Of a stretch of DNA of 21,769 nucleotides, positions 7,220 to 15,373 are shown piece after piece. This DNA comes from DASXRU01 sp039933315 (GTDB lineage Bacteria > Acidobacteriota > Blastocatellia > Pyrinomonadales > Pyrinomonadaceae). The stretch spans positions 1 through 21,769 of the forward strand of contig JBDTOI010000062.1 in assembly GCA_039933315.1 (NCBI GenBank). Direction: 5' to 3'. The translations under genes and the position numbers were made by a program. The notes beneath the pieces are model-generated. The model did no database searches. It was not told the DNA's origin and saw only the letters and a program-made list of their open reading frames with translations. Numbering within the stretch: position 1 is the first letter of the stretch; each line of letters begins with the position of its first letter.

Positions 7220-9595
7220 ATGTTCGAACGCTACACCGAAAAAGCGCGACGCGTAATTTTCTTCGCTCGTTACGAAGCGTCGCAGTTTGGCGCACCGGCA
7301 ATTGAGCCCGAGCATCTGCTGCTGGGGTTGATGCGCGAAGACAAAACACTTACCGGCCGTTTCTTCCCTCGCGCTCAGGTCTCCATAGAATCCATTCGCA
7401 AGGAAATCGAAGGTCGCACGCTGCTGCGCGAAAAGATTTCGACCTCGGTCGAGTTGCCTTTGGCGCCGGAAACGAAGCGCGTCCTTCATTACGCGCATGA
7501 GGAATCGGACCGCTTGCAGCATCGTCACATCGGCACCGAACATCTGCTGCTGGGACTGTTGCGCGAAGAGCGTTCCATGGCTGCGGAAATCCTATACGAA
7601 CGGGGGCTGCGGCTGAACGCGGTACGCGATGAAATCGCCCGGCAAACTGGAGCGGAGCGCGGTTCGCAAAAACGAGACACGCCTCACCTGGTGGAATTCT
7701 CGCGTGACCTTACCGAAGACGCAGCGAACGACAAGCTTGATCCCCTGGTGGGACGCGAAGCGGAAATCGAGCGCGTTATTCAGATTCTGTGCCGCCGCAC
7801 TAAAAACAATCCCGTGCTCATCGGCGAACCCGGAGTCGGAAAGACTGCGATCGTTGAAGGTCTGGCGCAAAGGATCATCAGCGGCGACGTTCCTTCGTTC
7901 CTCGAAAACAAGCGCATCCTTTCACTTGATCTTTCGTTGATAGTCGCGGGCACAAAATATCGCGGCCAGTTTGAAGAGCGCCTGAAACAGATCATGCGCG
8001 AGCTGGTCGAGAATCCGCACTACATTGTTTTCATCGACGAGCTGCATACCCTCGTTGGCGCTGGATCGGCGGAAGGCTCGCTCGACGCCGCGAATATTTT
8101 GAAGCCCGCCCTTTCGCGCGGCGAGCTCCAGTGCATCGGGGCCACTACCCCGGCCGAGTTTCGCAAATCCATCGAAAAGGACCGCTCGCTGGAACGGCGC
8201 TTTCAGGCAGTGAAGGTGCCTCCGCCCTCAGAAGAGGAAGCCGTAGGCATTCTCAATGGCGTGCGCGAGCGTTACGAGACTTTTCATCAGGTGCATTACA
8301 CCGCTGAAGCGCTCGAGGCGGCGGTCTATCAATCGCACCGTTACATTCCTGACCGTTTTCTGCCCGACAAAGCCATCGACGTGATCGATGAGGCCGGCGC
8401 CCGCGTCAAGCTGCGCGTCCGCAGCGAACAGGGAAACCTCGAGGATTGGAGCGCTAACATCGGTGAATGGTCGCGTGCGACTGCGAGTGCCGAGCGATTG
8501 CTGGCAGCCAGCGGCGGGCTCGAGGAAGACGCAATTGTTTCCGCCGAAGTTACCCGCGATGACATCGAAGAAGTCATAGCCCGCTGGACCGGCATCCCGG
8601 TCACCTCGCTGAAGGAAGAAGACACCAAAAAGCTCCTGCGTATCGAATCGGAATTGCATCGCCGTGTAGTTTCACAGCGACCAGCCATCTCGGCCCTGGC
8701 TCGCGCCATTCGCCGCTCACGTGCCGGATTGAAGAATCCGTTGCGGCCGGTGGGCTCTTTCCTTTTCCTGGGACCAACCGGGGTGGGCAAGACTGAGGTG
8801 GCGCGATCATTGGCCCAGTTTCTGTTTGCCAGCGAGCGCGCCTTGATTCGCTTTGATATGTCTGAGTTTATGGAGAAGCACTCCGTCTCGAAGCTGATTG
8901 GCTCTCCTCCGGGCTACGTTGGTCACGAAGAGGGCGGGCAGCTGACTGAGCGTGTGAAGCGTTCCCCTTATTCGGTCCTGCTGTTTGATGAGATCGAAAA
9001 GGCGCATCCGGATATTTTTAATATCCTGCTACAGGTCTTCGAGGATGGAATCCTGACCGATGCCCTCGGTAACACCGTTGATTTCAAGAATGTGATCATC
9101 ATCATGACTTCCAATATCGGCGCCCGCTTCATTCAGAAGAAAGGCGCCATGGGATTTCAGGGCTCGGCCGACGTTTCGCGAGAAAAGATGGAAGAGATGG
9201 TGATGGCTGCGGTGCGGCAAACGTTTAATCCGGAATTCGTCAACCGTTTAGACGAGATAATTGTTTTTGATGAACTGGGCGATGAAGAACTCCTGGAAGT
9301 GGTGCAGTTGCAGATCGACCAGATCAATCGCACCATGACCCGGCACGGTTTTGAAGTTCGACTTTCCGAAGAGGCCAGACGCTGGATCGTCAAAAAAACC
9401 TGTGCCGACCGCACCTACGGAGCGCGTCCCCTACGCCGGGCCCTGCAGAAACACGTCGAAGACCCGCTCTCCGAGGCTCTGATTCAAGGTCAGCTTAGCC
9501 ACGCGTCAATAGTTGAGGTTTTTGTTGACGGCGACGATCTTAATTACCGGCCGGTCGACATCGAGCAACCAGACGACCTTTTGTTGATTCACTAA
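7220..9595 (+). CDS. clpC: ATP-dependent Clp protease ATP-binding subunit ClpC
   Basis: This is a 791-residue class I Clp/Hsp100 unfoldase that feeds substrates to ClpP. The Clp-N repeats span about 3-140, with EPEHLLLGL and TEHLLLGLL. NBD1 has Walker A GEPGVGKT (202-209), Walker B IVFIDE (269-274), pore loop KYRG and arginine-finger region LERRF. NBD2 has Walker A GPTGVGKT (518-525), Walker B LLFDE (587-591), pore loop GYVG, FVNRLDE and sensor-2 GARPLRR (734-740). MGF at 644-646 stands where ClpP-binding loops sit, so protease partnership is likely. The middle segment between VKLR (396-399) and VTRDDI (444-449) is only 44 residues and lacks the usual FxxAAxLRD-type motif of ClpC. It is therefore ClpC by overall similarity but with an unusual middle domain. 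No ClpP or adaptor gene is in the window. Confidence 0.93.
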   Translation: MFERYTEKARRVIFFARYEASQFGAPAIEPEHLLLGLMREDKTLTGRFFPRAQVSIESIRKEIEGRTLLREKISTSVELPLAPETKRVLHYAHEESDRLQHRHIGTEHLLLGLLREERSMAAEILYERGLRLNAVRDEIARQTGAERGSQKRDTPHLVEFSRDLTEDAANDKLDPLVGREAEIERVIQILCRRTKNNPVLIGEPGVGKTAIVEGLAQRIISGDVPSFLENKRILSLDLSLIVAGTKYRGQFEERLKQIMRELVENPHYIVFIDELHTLVGAGSAEGSLDAANILKPALSRGELQCIGATTPAEFRKSIEKDRSLERRFQAVKVPPPSEEEAVGILNGVRERYETFHQVHYTAEALEAAVYQSHRYIPDRFLPDKAIDVIDEAGARVKLRVRSEQGNLEDWSANIGEWSRATASAERLLAASGGLEEDAIVSAEVTRDDIEEVIARWTGIPVTSLKEEDTKKLLRIESELHRRVVSQRPAISALARAIRRSRAGLKNPLRPVGSFLFLGPTGVGKTEVARSLAQFLFASERALIRFDMSEFMEKHSVSKLIGSPPGYVGHEEGGQLTERVKRSPYSVLLFDEIEKAHPDIFNILLQVFEDGILTDALGNTVDFKNVIIIMTSNIGARFIQKKGAMGFQGSADVSREKMEEMVMAAVRQTFNPEFVNRLDEIIVFDELGDEELLEVVQLQIDQINRTMTRHGFEVRLSEEARRWIVKKTCADRTYGARPLRRALQKHVEDPLSEALIQGQLSHASIVEVFVDGDDLNYRPVDIEQPDDLLLIH

Positions 9596-9605
9596 GAGTC
9601 TTGAG

Positions 9606-9717
9606 ACCAGGATTTACCAGATGCACAGAATAGAGGGTAACGCGCTAGCCCGGGACCAAAGTAAAAAGCTTTTATTCCGAGTCTTGTTTATTTCCTGTAA
9701 ATCTTGTTAATCCTGTC
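9606..9717. repeat. Imperfect inverted repeat with 9-nt periodic units
   Basis: The left arm (9606-9628) and the reverse complement of the right arm (9695-9717) match at 17 of 23 positions, sharing CAGGATT, AGAT and ACAG. The right arm is itself a row of 9-nt units: TCCTGTAAA, TCTTGTTAA, TCCTGTCTA at 9693-9719. Transcripts from clpC could form a long hairpin here, which might end or protect the clpC mRNA. Similar periodic sequences are, as I recall, common interspersed repeats in diverse bacteria. Confidence 0.6.
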
Positions 9718-9793
9718 TAACTCTCTCTGGCTCTCCCCAGCACAATCGCTCCGAAGTTCAAGTACCAGGCGCAATTGCCGGGGGGTTGCTCTT

Positions 9794-9823
9794 TGGACTT
9801 TCCAGCTTTCTTCCCTGTATAAT
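9794..9823 (+). promoter_or_regulatory. Probable sigma70-type promoter of the bamA-lpx cluster
   Basis: TGGACT (four of six to TTGACA) is followed after 18 nt by a perfect TATAAT at 9818-9823. The bases right after the -10 are GCGCC, a GC-rich discriminator of the kind seen at growth-rate or ppGpp-controlled promoters. Transcription would start near 9830, giving a leader of about 165 nt before bamA. Stringent control is inference only. Confidence 0.55.
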
Positions 9824-9996
9824 GCGCCACTTCGCGGGGCAAAGAACTGGCAACGTAGCGGCACCGGCTTGAATCCAAGCGGCGACCAGTTAATTGCGGC
9901 CCGCGTCGTTTTGTAATTATCTTTATCCGGTTTTTCTGAACCTGACAGTCATCAATGCGCCCTGAAGTCCGCGAACTCTAAAGGGAATCGCACTAT

Positions 9997-12900
9997 ATGC
10001 CATTTTTCCGCGCCCTCTGCCTTGTGATTCTGAGCTCCGTTATCGGAACCACACTTCTTTTTGCCTTTACCACCCACTCTCAGGCCCAACAGCCGCGATT
10101 AGTGGAATCAGTGGACATCACCGGCAATCGACGACTTCGCAAAGAAGACATTCTTTACTGGGTGCAAACCCGGCCAGGTGATCCTTACAACGCGGCACAG
10201 GTGGAGCGCGACCTGCAAACGATTCTGGGACTAAACTTCTTCGACAAGACTTCCACTCGCGTCCTTATCGAGGACGGCCCCCGCGGCGGCGTCAATGTAA
10301 TTTTCGAAGTTAGAGAGCTGCCCATCATCCGCGATCTGCAATTCGAGGGTTTGAGTTCGGTTTCGGAATCAGACGTGCTTAAGGCGTTTCGCGAAAAGCG
10401 CGTCGGCGTTTCCAAGGAAGCGGTTTACGACCCCGTCAAAGTTCGCACTGCCGTTCGCGTTATGAAGGAGTTGCTGTCGGCCCGCGGACACCCGAACGCC
10501 ACCATCGACCCGCGTACCGAAGAAGTTTCTGCGACCTCGACGGCAATCACTTTTGCTGTCGATGAAGGTGATCGTGTCCGCGTAGTCGAAATAGATTTCG
10601 AGGGCAATAAAATTTTCAGCGATGGGTCGTTGCGCGGTCAGATGAAGTACGTGCGTGAAGCCGGGTTCATAACGCGTTTCAAAGGACAGGACATTCTTGA
10701 TCGCGATAAGCTCGACTTCGATCTGCACAACGTTGATAACTACATGCGATCGAAGGGTTACCTGCAGGCCCGGCACGGCGAGCCCCGCGTCGAAAGTGTC
10801 GGTCCGCGACGCACCGGATTTCCCATCCTGCCGCTGCCACTTCTTTCGTCGGTCGATGAGGGGTTGCGGGTGACTGTCCCCATCAACGAAGGAAAAGTTT
10901 TCCGCATTGGCGAGATGAAGATCGAGGGCAACTCTATCTTCTCAGAACAGATTATACGAGCGGTAATCGGCTTAAAGAAGGGCGATATCGCCGACGGCAA
11001 GCGCATCAGTGACACACTTTTCAAGACCCTCAAAGAATATTACGGTCGTCAGGGCTTTATCCAATATACGGCTGAGCCGACACCTACTTTCAAAGAGAAC
11101 CCACAGAACCCTAACGAAGGGATAGTCGATTTCGTCGTCACTATCGACGAGGGCAAGCAATTCAACCTGCGGCGGTTGGAGTTTCTCGGCAATACCTTCA
11201 CCCGCGACAACGTGCTGCGGCGTGAAGTACTGATGAATGAAGGCGATATTTATAACCAGCAGGCCTTCGAATATTCCGTCATAAAACTTAACCAGCTGGG
11301 GTATTTCGATCCGATTGATAAGGACCGGGACGCCGACTTTCGCACCAACGAGGAAGAAGGTCTGGTGGACCTCAACCTGAAAGTAGTGGAAAAGGGCCGG
11401 CAGCAGATATCATTCAACGGTGGCATCTCCGGTATTGGCGGGTCGTTCTTCGGGTTGGATTATTCCACCAACAATCTCTTCGGTCGAGGCGAAGTCCTTG
11501 CTTTGCAATTGGCGGCCGGCAATCGGCAGAAGTCATTTCAGTTTTCTTTTACCGAGCCCTATGTACGCAACCGCCCCATCACGGCGGGAATTTCCGTTTA
11601 CGCTTTCAAGCAGAAGTTCTTCGGCGAAGGCACGGCGCTTTCGCAAAATACCGACGCGCAGCAGGGACTGTTTGGTTCGGCGCTGGACTTCCTGAGCGCC
11701 AGCGAGGAGAACCTCTTCACGCGCACGACTTACGGGGCTTCAGTTTTCGCCAGCGCGCCGCTCTCGGAATTCTATCGCAAGCGGCCCTTCACCCAGTTTT
11801 CGCGCGTGGGCCTGTCCTATCAGATTTCGCAATCCAGTACCAAACAGCCACCCGTCAACCTGGAAAACAATCCGAACACTTTCATTCCCGAGCTTTACAC
11901 TCAGCCCAACATTTTGACGAGTCGCGTTACCGGGACATTCGTCTACGATACTCGCAACGGCTCAATTGACCCGACGCAGGGCAGAGAGGTGCAATTCACC
12001 CTGGCCCTGGCCGGCGCCGGCGGCGATGTGCGCACTTATCAACCGACTGCGTCTTACATACAGTTCATTCCCGTCAGAAGGAAAAACACGAACCGGCCCG
12101 AGGTTTTTGGTTTCCGTATTCTAGCGGGAACGGTCTCGAGTTTTGCCACCTCGTCAAAGATTAGAAACGCTAATTCGCTGGCCTTCGTGGACGGCGTGCC
12201 CATTTTCGAACGCTTCTTCCTTGGCGGCGAAGACACCATTCGCGGATACAACGTCCGCTCTATCACGCCGCGGGCTCCGGTGGACACTTACTTTACTTCG
12301 CGCAACGTTGTGCTGGCGGCAAATAATGACGGCCCCCCGGTCCTAATCCCCGGTTTGCCGGCGAGTCTTGCCAGTCTCGGAGTGTTTACCGGACCTACCG
12401 GGGACAACCGCGCTAAATTACCGCGAGTGTTCCAACCAATCGGCGCTGATACGCAACTGCTGGGAAACTTTGAGTACCGGATTCCGATTTTCGGGCCCGT
12501 GACTGTCGCGGCCTTCGTGGACGTGGGTACGGCCTTCAATCTGTGGACCAAAGGCGACCAACTGATAAATAGTAATTTCCTGAGCGACCAACCATTTTTC
12601 TTGACCGTCGGACGAATTGCTTGTCCGCGCGCGCCAGGTACCCCGGTTCCGGTGACCTTGAACACGCTCGCCGCCTGCAACAACGGTCATCAATTGGCAT
12701 TGACCCAATTCGGCGGACTGGTAGTTCGTGATAGCCGGTTCGTTTTGCGTTCTGAATTTGACGAGGCGCTGCGTCTGGGCCCGATTGATCCTGTCACGAC
12801 TCTGCCGATTGGATTTCAACAGGTCTTTCTTCGCGGCGAAGCTCAGACTAATACCGTCATTGGTCTGGGCGACAGCATCTTCGCAAAGTTTACGGACATT

Positions 12901-13074
12901 CAGGCCAGCCTGGGAGCGGAAGTGCGCTTCCAAATCCCGGTTGTGAACGTGCCTTTTCGCCTGATATATGCTTATAATCCCTACGCGCGCGAGACCCAAA
13001 TCGTTGATGGAGCTTTCATTCCTTTTTTCGAGAAGAAGAGCGTCTTTCGTTTCAGCGTAGGTCGCACTTTCTAG
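9997..13074 (+). CDS. bamA: Outer membrane protein assembly factor BamA (Omp85 family)
   Basis: This 1025-residue Omp85 protein is the core of the machine that folds beta-barrel proteins into the outer membrane. It has a signal peptide of about 30 residues ending HSQA. About five POTRA domains follow (roughly 32-470), for example LVESVDITGNRRLRKEDI, VVEIDFEGNKIF, IGEMKIEGNSIF and LRRLEFLGNTFTRDNVLRREV. The rest is a 16-strand type barrel. The conserved loop-6 motif is IRGY at 748-751 within GGEDTIRGYNVR. The protein ends in SVGRTF with a terminal phenylalanine, as expected for a barrel insertion signal. It is about 200 residues longer than the E. coli protein, mostly from longer extracellular loops after IRGY and a longer third POTRA region containing a proline-rich stretch (FPILPLPLL). 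The ATG follows AAAGGGA at suitable spacing. Skp/OmpH follows 87 nt downstream. Confidence 0.96.
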   Translation: MPFFRALCLVILSSVIGTTLLFAFTTHSQAQQPRLVESVDITGNRRLRKEDILYWVQTRPGDPYNAAQVERDLQTILGLNFFDKTSTRVLIEDGPRGGVNVIFEVRELPIIRDLQFEGLSSVSESDVLKAFREKRVGVSKEAVYDPVKVRTAVRVMKELLSARGHPNATIDPRTEEVSATSTAITFAVDEGDRVRVVEIDFEGNKIFSDGSLRGQMKYVREAGFITRFKGQDILDRDKLDFDLHNVDNYMRSKGYLQARHGEPRVESVGPRRTGFPILPLPLLSSVDEGLRVTVPINEGKVFRIGEMKIEGNSIFSEQIIRAVIGLKKGDIADGKRISDTLFKTLKEYYGRQGFIQYTAEPTPTFKENPQNPNEGIVDFVVTIDEGKQFNLRRLEFLGNTFTRDNVLRREVLMNEGDIYNQQAFEYSVIKLNQLGYFDPIDKDRDADFRTNEEEGLVDLNLKVVEKGRQQISFNGGISGIGGSFFGLDYSTNNLFGRGEVLALQLAAGNRQKSFQFSFTEPYVRNRPITAGISVYAFKQKFFGEGTALSQNTDAQQGLFGSALDFLSASEENLFTRTTYGASVFASAPLSEFYRKRPFTQFSRVGLSYQISQSSTKQPPVNLENNPNTFIPELYTQPNILTSRVTGTFVYDTRNGSIDPTQGREVQFTLALAGAGGDVRTYQPTASYIQFIPVRRKNTNRPEVFGFRILAGTVSSFATSSKIRNANSLAFVDGVPIFERFFLGGEDTIRGYNVRSITPRAPVDTYFTSRNVVLAANNDGPPVLIPGLPASLASLGVFTGPTGDNRAKLPRVFQPIGADTQLLGNFEYRIPIFGPVTVAAFVDVGTAFNLWTKGDQLINSNFLSDQPFFLTVGRIACPRAPGTPVPVTLNTLAACNNGHQLALTQFGGLVVRDSRFVLRSEFDEALRLGPIDPVTTLPIGFQQVFLRGEAQTNTVIGLGDSIFAKFTDIQASLGAEVRFQIPVVNVPFRLIYAYNPYARETQIVDGAFIPFFEKKSVFRFSVGRTF

Positions 13075-13161
13075 CCTCCACAGCAACCATACAGGCGCCC
13101 GATACAACTAAGTCGCTAGATCCGGAATCGCCTTTCACCGTAAGGAGCAATACAAAAAGTC

Positions 13162-13806
13162 ATGAAAAGAATTCGTTTGATCGCTGCGGCCTTGATGCTT
13201 GCGGCCCTTCTGGTGGTTTCGGCCGCAGCTCAGACTCGGCCCGGAGCAGCCAGTACACGACCGGCGGCCCCACAGGTGCCAGCGGCGAGCAATGCGCCCG
13301 TACCGGATACCAAGATGGCCTTTATTGATACCGGCGCGTTTGGCGACGAGAAAGGCGGCATCACCCGTTACGTCAATGCCGTGAAAAAGGTTGAGCGGGA
13401 GTTTCAGCCACGCCAGACCGAACTCGTCACTCTGCAGAACCGCATCAAAGCGCTGGCCGATGAGATCAGCAAATTGAGCGGCAACTCGGTAGTCGATCCG
13501 AAAACGATTCAGGCCAAACAGGACGAAGGCGAGCGCCTCCAGCGCGATCTGAAGTACAAGAAAGAGCAGGCCGATGCGGATTTCACCAAGCGTTATCAGG
13601 AAGAGGTGAGTCCCATTTCTACGGATATCGGCAAAGCGCTCGACCAGTTTGCCACTCAGCGCGGCATAACGATGATTTTGGACATCAGCAAGCTGGCTCC
13701 GGCCATCCTGACGGTCAATCCGGCCATGGATGTGACCGCGGCCTTTATCGCTGAGTTCAACACCAAGAACCCAGCCACCGCCAGCGCGGCGACCGGACGA
13801 CCGTAA
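13162..13806 (+). CDS. skp: Periplasmic chaperone Skp/OmpH family protein
   Basis: This 214-residue secreted protein escorts unfolded outer-membrane proteins to BamA. It has a signal peptide (MKRIRLIAAALMLAALLVVS, cleavage near 23) and then a proline/alanine-rich linker. The OmpH domain begins with TKMAFIDTGAFGDEKGGI at about 50. Long charged helices at roughly 72-150 (KKVEREFQPRQTELVTLQNR and LQRDLKYKKEQADADFTKRY) would form the coiled-coil arms, and the strand GITMILDISK lies at about 170. The C-terminus is an Ala/Thr-rich tail. AAGGAG at 13142-13147 is the only good ribosome-binding site but lies 14 nt from the ATG, which is long; no other start fits. Its place directly after bamA is the classic arrangement. 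Confidence 0.9.
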   Translation: MKRIRLIAAALMLAALLVVSAAAQTRPGAASTRPAAPQVPAASNAPVPDTKMAFIDTGAFGDEKGGITRYVNAVKKVEREFQPRQTELVTLQNRIKALADEISKLSGNSVVDPKTIQAKQDEGERLQRDLKYKKEQADADFTKRYQEEVSPISTDIGKALDQFATQRGITMILDISKLAPAILTVNPAMDVTAAFIAEFNTKNPATASAATGRP

Positions 13807-13825
13807 CCGCGCCACCCGTTCGTTG

Positions 13826-13872
13826 AAATGGTGAATAGCGTCTGGGCCATTCGGTCACGCTATTCACCATTT
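13826..13872. terminator. Perfect 16-bp stem-loop between ompH and fabZ, possible bidirectional terminator
   Basis: AAATGGTGAATAGCGT (13826-13841) and ACGCTATTCACCATTT (13857-13872) are exact reverse complements around a 15-nt loop. The A/T triplets at the stem base give short U-runs in either direction, so weak termination is possible both ways. It begins 20 nt after the ompH stop and ends 31 nt before fabZ. It may instead be an interspersed repeat or an mRNA-stability hairpin inside the operon. Confidence 0.6.
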
Positions 13873-13903
13873 ACTTTGCCATCAGGTTTGACCACTGACC
13901 GTT

Positions 13904-14356
13904 ATGGAAACGGTTCTCGACGCCTCCGCCATCCAGCAGCTTCTGCCGCATCGTTATCCCTTTCTCCTGGTCGATCGCATCGTTGAGCTGGTGCCGCGCG
14001 AGCGCATCGTGGGCATCAAACAGGTAAGCATCAACGAGCCCTTCTTCCAGGGCCACTTCCCTGGCACGCCAGTTATGCCCGGTGTACTCGTGGTCGAAGC
14101 TCTGGCCCAGGTAGGCGCAGTGCTGGCCCTGCGAGAGATCGAGGATCGCGATAGCAAGCTGGTGCTATTCACCGGTATCAAAGAGGCCCGCTTCCGCCGC
14201 CCGGTAGTGCCGGGGGACACGCTTTTTCTGGAGGTCACCGCCATGCGTATCGGCTCGCGGGTGCAGCGAATGCGCGGCGAGGCAAGGGTCGAGGGCGTGC
14301 TCTGCGCAGACGCTGACATCATGAGCATTATCGTCGACCGCGACGCCACCCGGTAA
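13904..14356 (+). CDS. fabZ: 3-hydroxyacyl-[acyl-carrier-protein] dehydratase FabZ
   Basis: This is a 150-residue hot-dog-fold enzyme that dehydrates (3R)-hydroxyacyl-ACP in fatty acid elongation. It competes with LpxA for the same substrate pool. The active-site histidine is H51 in FFQGHFPGTPVMPG, and the helix acid is E65 in VLVVEALAQ. LLPHRYPFLLVDRI at 13-26 is the family start and FTGIKEARFRRPVVPGD is the second conserved block. Length is normal. The usual neighbour lpxD, which in many Gram-negatives lies between skp and fabZ, is not here. No strong ribosome-binding site precedes the ATG. lpxA follows after a 143-nt pyrimidine-rich gap. Confidence 0.96.
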   Translation: METVLDASAIQQLLPHRYPFLLVDRIVELVPRERIVGIKQVSINEPFFQGHFPGTPVMPGVLVVEALAQVGAVLALREIEDRDSKLVLFTGIKEARFRRPVVPGDTLFLEVTAMRIGSRVQRMRGEARVEGVLCADADIMSIIVDRDATR

Positions 14357-14454
14357 AGAGGCAAAGGGAAAAAGGCAGAGGGAAACAGTATTGGCCGGTT
14401 CTCTTTTGGCTTTCTTTTCCTATGCTTCTTTCTGAGTTTGCACTCTGAGCTTTA

Positions 14455-14488
14455 CCTTTTTCCTTTTTCCTTTTTCCTTTTTCCTTTT
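14455..14488. repeat. 7-nt tandem repeat (CCTTTTT, about five copies) before lpxA
   Basis: Four exact CCTTTTT units (14455-14482) and a partial fifth (CCTTTT) end 11 nt before the lpxA ATG. A purine-rich stretch with GGGAAAAAGG at about 14366-14375 can pair with a unit of the repeat. No ribosome-binding site is visible between the repeat and the start. Tandem units this short and pure can change number by slippage. Confidence 0.85.
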
Positions 14489-14499
14489 ACTTTTGGACT

Positions 14500-15294
14500 A
14501 TGGCCGCTGCTACTCAACCGGTTCAGATTCATCCGACCGCCGTAGTCAATCCCGCTGCTTCAATTGGCCGCGATTGCATCATCGGTCCTTATGTGATCAT
14601 CGGCGAAGACGTCACGCTGGGTGACGGCGTGCGTCTTGATTCGCACTGCGTCATTGATGGTCACACCACTATCGGCGATGAAACTCATGTTTTTCCCTTT
14701 GTCTCAATCGGGCTGGCCCCGCAGGATTTGAAGTACAAAGGCGAACCGTCCGAAACCCTCATTGGTCGCCGCAATCAGATTCGCGAGTTTGTTACCATTC
14801 ATCGAGGTACGCAGGGCGGGGGCATGTTGACCGCCACCGGCGACGATTGCCTGATCATGGCCCAGGCCCACATTGCGCACGATTGCCGGCTGGGAAACAA
14901 CGTGATTATGGCCAACGCCGCTACGCTCGCCGGGCATGTCCTGGTCGAAGACGGCGCTAATATCGGCGCCTATTCGGGGGTGCATCAGTTTTGCCGCGTG
15001 GGGCGCGAAAGCTACGTGGGCGGGTATTCGGTGGTGGTGAAGGACGCGCTGCCTTACGCCTTAACCGTCGGCAACCATGCCAGCTGTTATGGCCTAAACA
15101 TTACCGGCATGAAGCGACGCGGCTACTCCCGCGAGGTCATTGATACGCTGCATCACGCTTTTCATTTGCTGCTCTCATCAAAGCTGAATACATCTCAGGC
15201 CCTCGCCCGCATCCGCGCAGAAATTGCTGAATCAGCTGAAGTAGATACGCTGCTGAACTTCATTGAAACCTCTCAAAGAGGGGTCATCAAATAA
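14500..15294 (+). CDS. lpxA: Acyl-ACP--UDP-N-acetylglucosamine O-acyltransferase LpxA
   Basis: This is a 264-residue left-handed beta-helix enzyme that performs the first step of lipid A synthesis, adding a 3-hydroxyacyl chain to UDP-GlcNAc. Hexapeptide repeats run from about 9 to 180 (HPTAVVNPAASIGRDCIIGP and onward). The catalytic histidine is H127 in AQAHIAHDC, aligning with E. coli H125. VHQFCRVG (161-168) and GNHASCYGLNITGMKRRG (191-208) are conserved. Position 175 (second G of VGGY) aligns with the E. coli acyl-chain ruler G173, where glycine allows a long, about C14, chain; this is inference from alignment by eye. The C-terminal helical domain is complete, ending SQRGVIK. The ATG has no purine-rich ribosome-binding site. 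Confidence 0.96.
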   Translation: MAAATQPVQIHPTAVVNPAASIGRDCIIGPYVIIGEDVTLGDGVRLDSHCVIDGHTTIGDETHVFPFVSIGLAPQDLKYKGEPSETLIGRRNQIREFVTIHRGTQGGGMLTATGDDCLIMAQAHIAHDCRLGNNVIMANAATLAGHVLVEDGANIGAYSGVHQFCRVGRESYVGGYSVVVKDALPYALTVGNHASCYGLNITGMKRRGYSREVIDTLHHAFHLLLSSKLNTSQALARIRAEIAESAEVDTLLNFIETSQRGVIK

Positions 15295-15342
15295 GCGCGG
15301 CCTCTCAGTCTGCACTTCTTCGCGCCTTCTGACTTTCCCTTT

Positions 15343-15357
15343 TTTGCGCCTTTGCGC
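15343..15357. repeat. Short TTTGCGC repeat in the lpxA-lpxI gap
   Basis: Two TTTGCGC units lie 8 nt apart, with a related TTCGCGCC about 25 nt upstream. The 79-nt gap is otherwise plain. The motif resembles short GCGCCTTTGCG-like intergenic sequences that I recall from many bacterial genomes. No function can be assigned. Confidence 0.4.
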
Positions 15358-15373
15358 GAAACTGCCTGACTAA

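Larger units (their letters stand above)
9596..9996 (+). other. 401-nt clpC-bamA intergenic region: periodic inverted repeat, promoter and long leader
   Basis: No convincing gene is present here; the 70-codon frame at 9704-9916 has no recognisable features. The first third carries an imperfect inverted repeat built of 9-nt units (9606-9628 against 9695-9717). Between the arms is the palindrome AAAAGCTTTT at 9664-9673. The middle carries a good promoter (9794-9823). The last part is a leader of about 165 nt containing a small hairpin, GCTTG-AATC-CAAGC at 9867-9880. AAAGGGA at 9982-9988 is the likely bamA ribosome-binding site. Confidence 0.7.

Noticed and set aside
9821..9885. tRNA-like segment with GCTTGAATCCAAGC
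   Set aside because: No acceptor stem, D-arm or anticodon arm can be paired around it; it is only a 5-bp hairpin.
12418..13107. 229-codon minus-strand open frame over the end of bamA
   Set aside because: It is antisense to a clearly conserved BamA barrel, has no domain-like pattern and no ribosome-binding site; GC-rich codon use explains it.
13135..13815. 226-codon minus-strand open frame over ompH/skp
   Set aside because: It is antisense to a convincing signal-peptide-bearing Skp gene with a ribosome-binding site; its composition looks like a shadow frame.
14455..14488. Possible CRISPR-like array
   Set aside because: The units are contiguous 7-mers with no spacers, so it is a simple tandem repeat.
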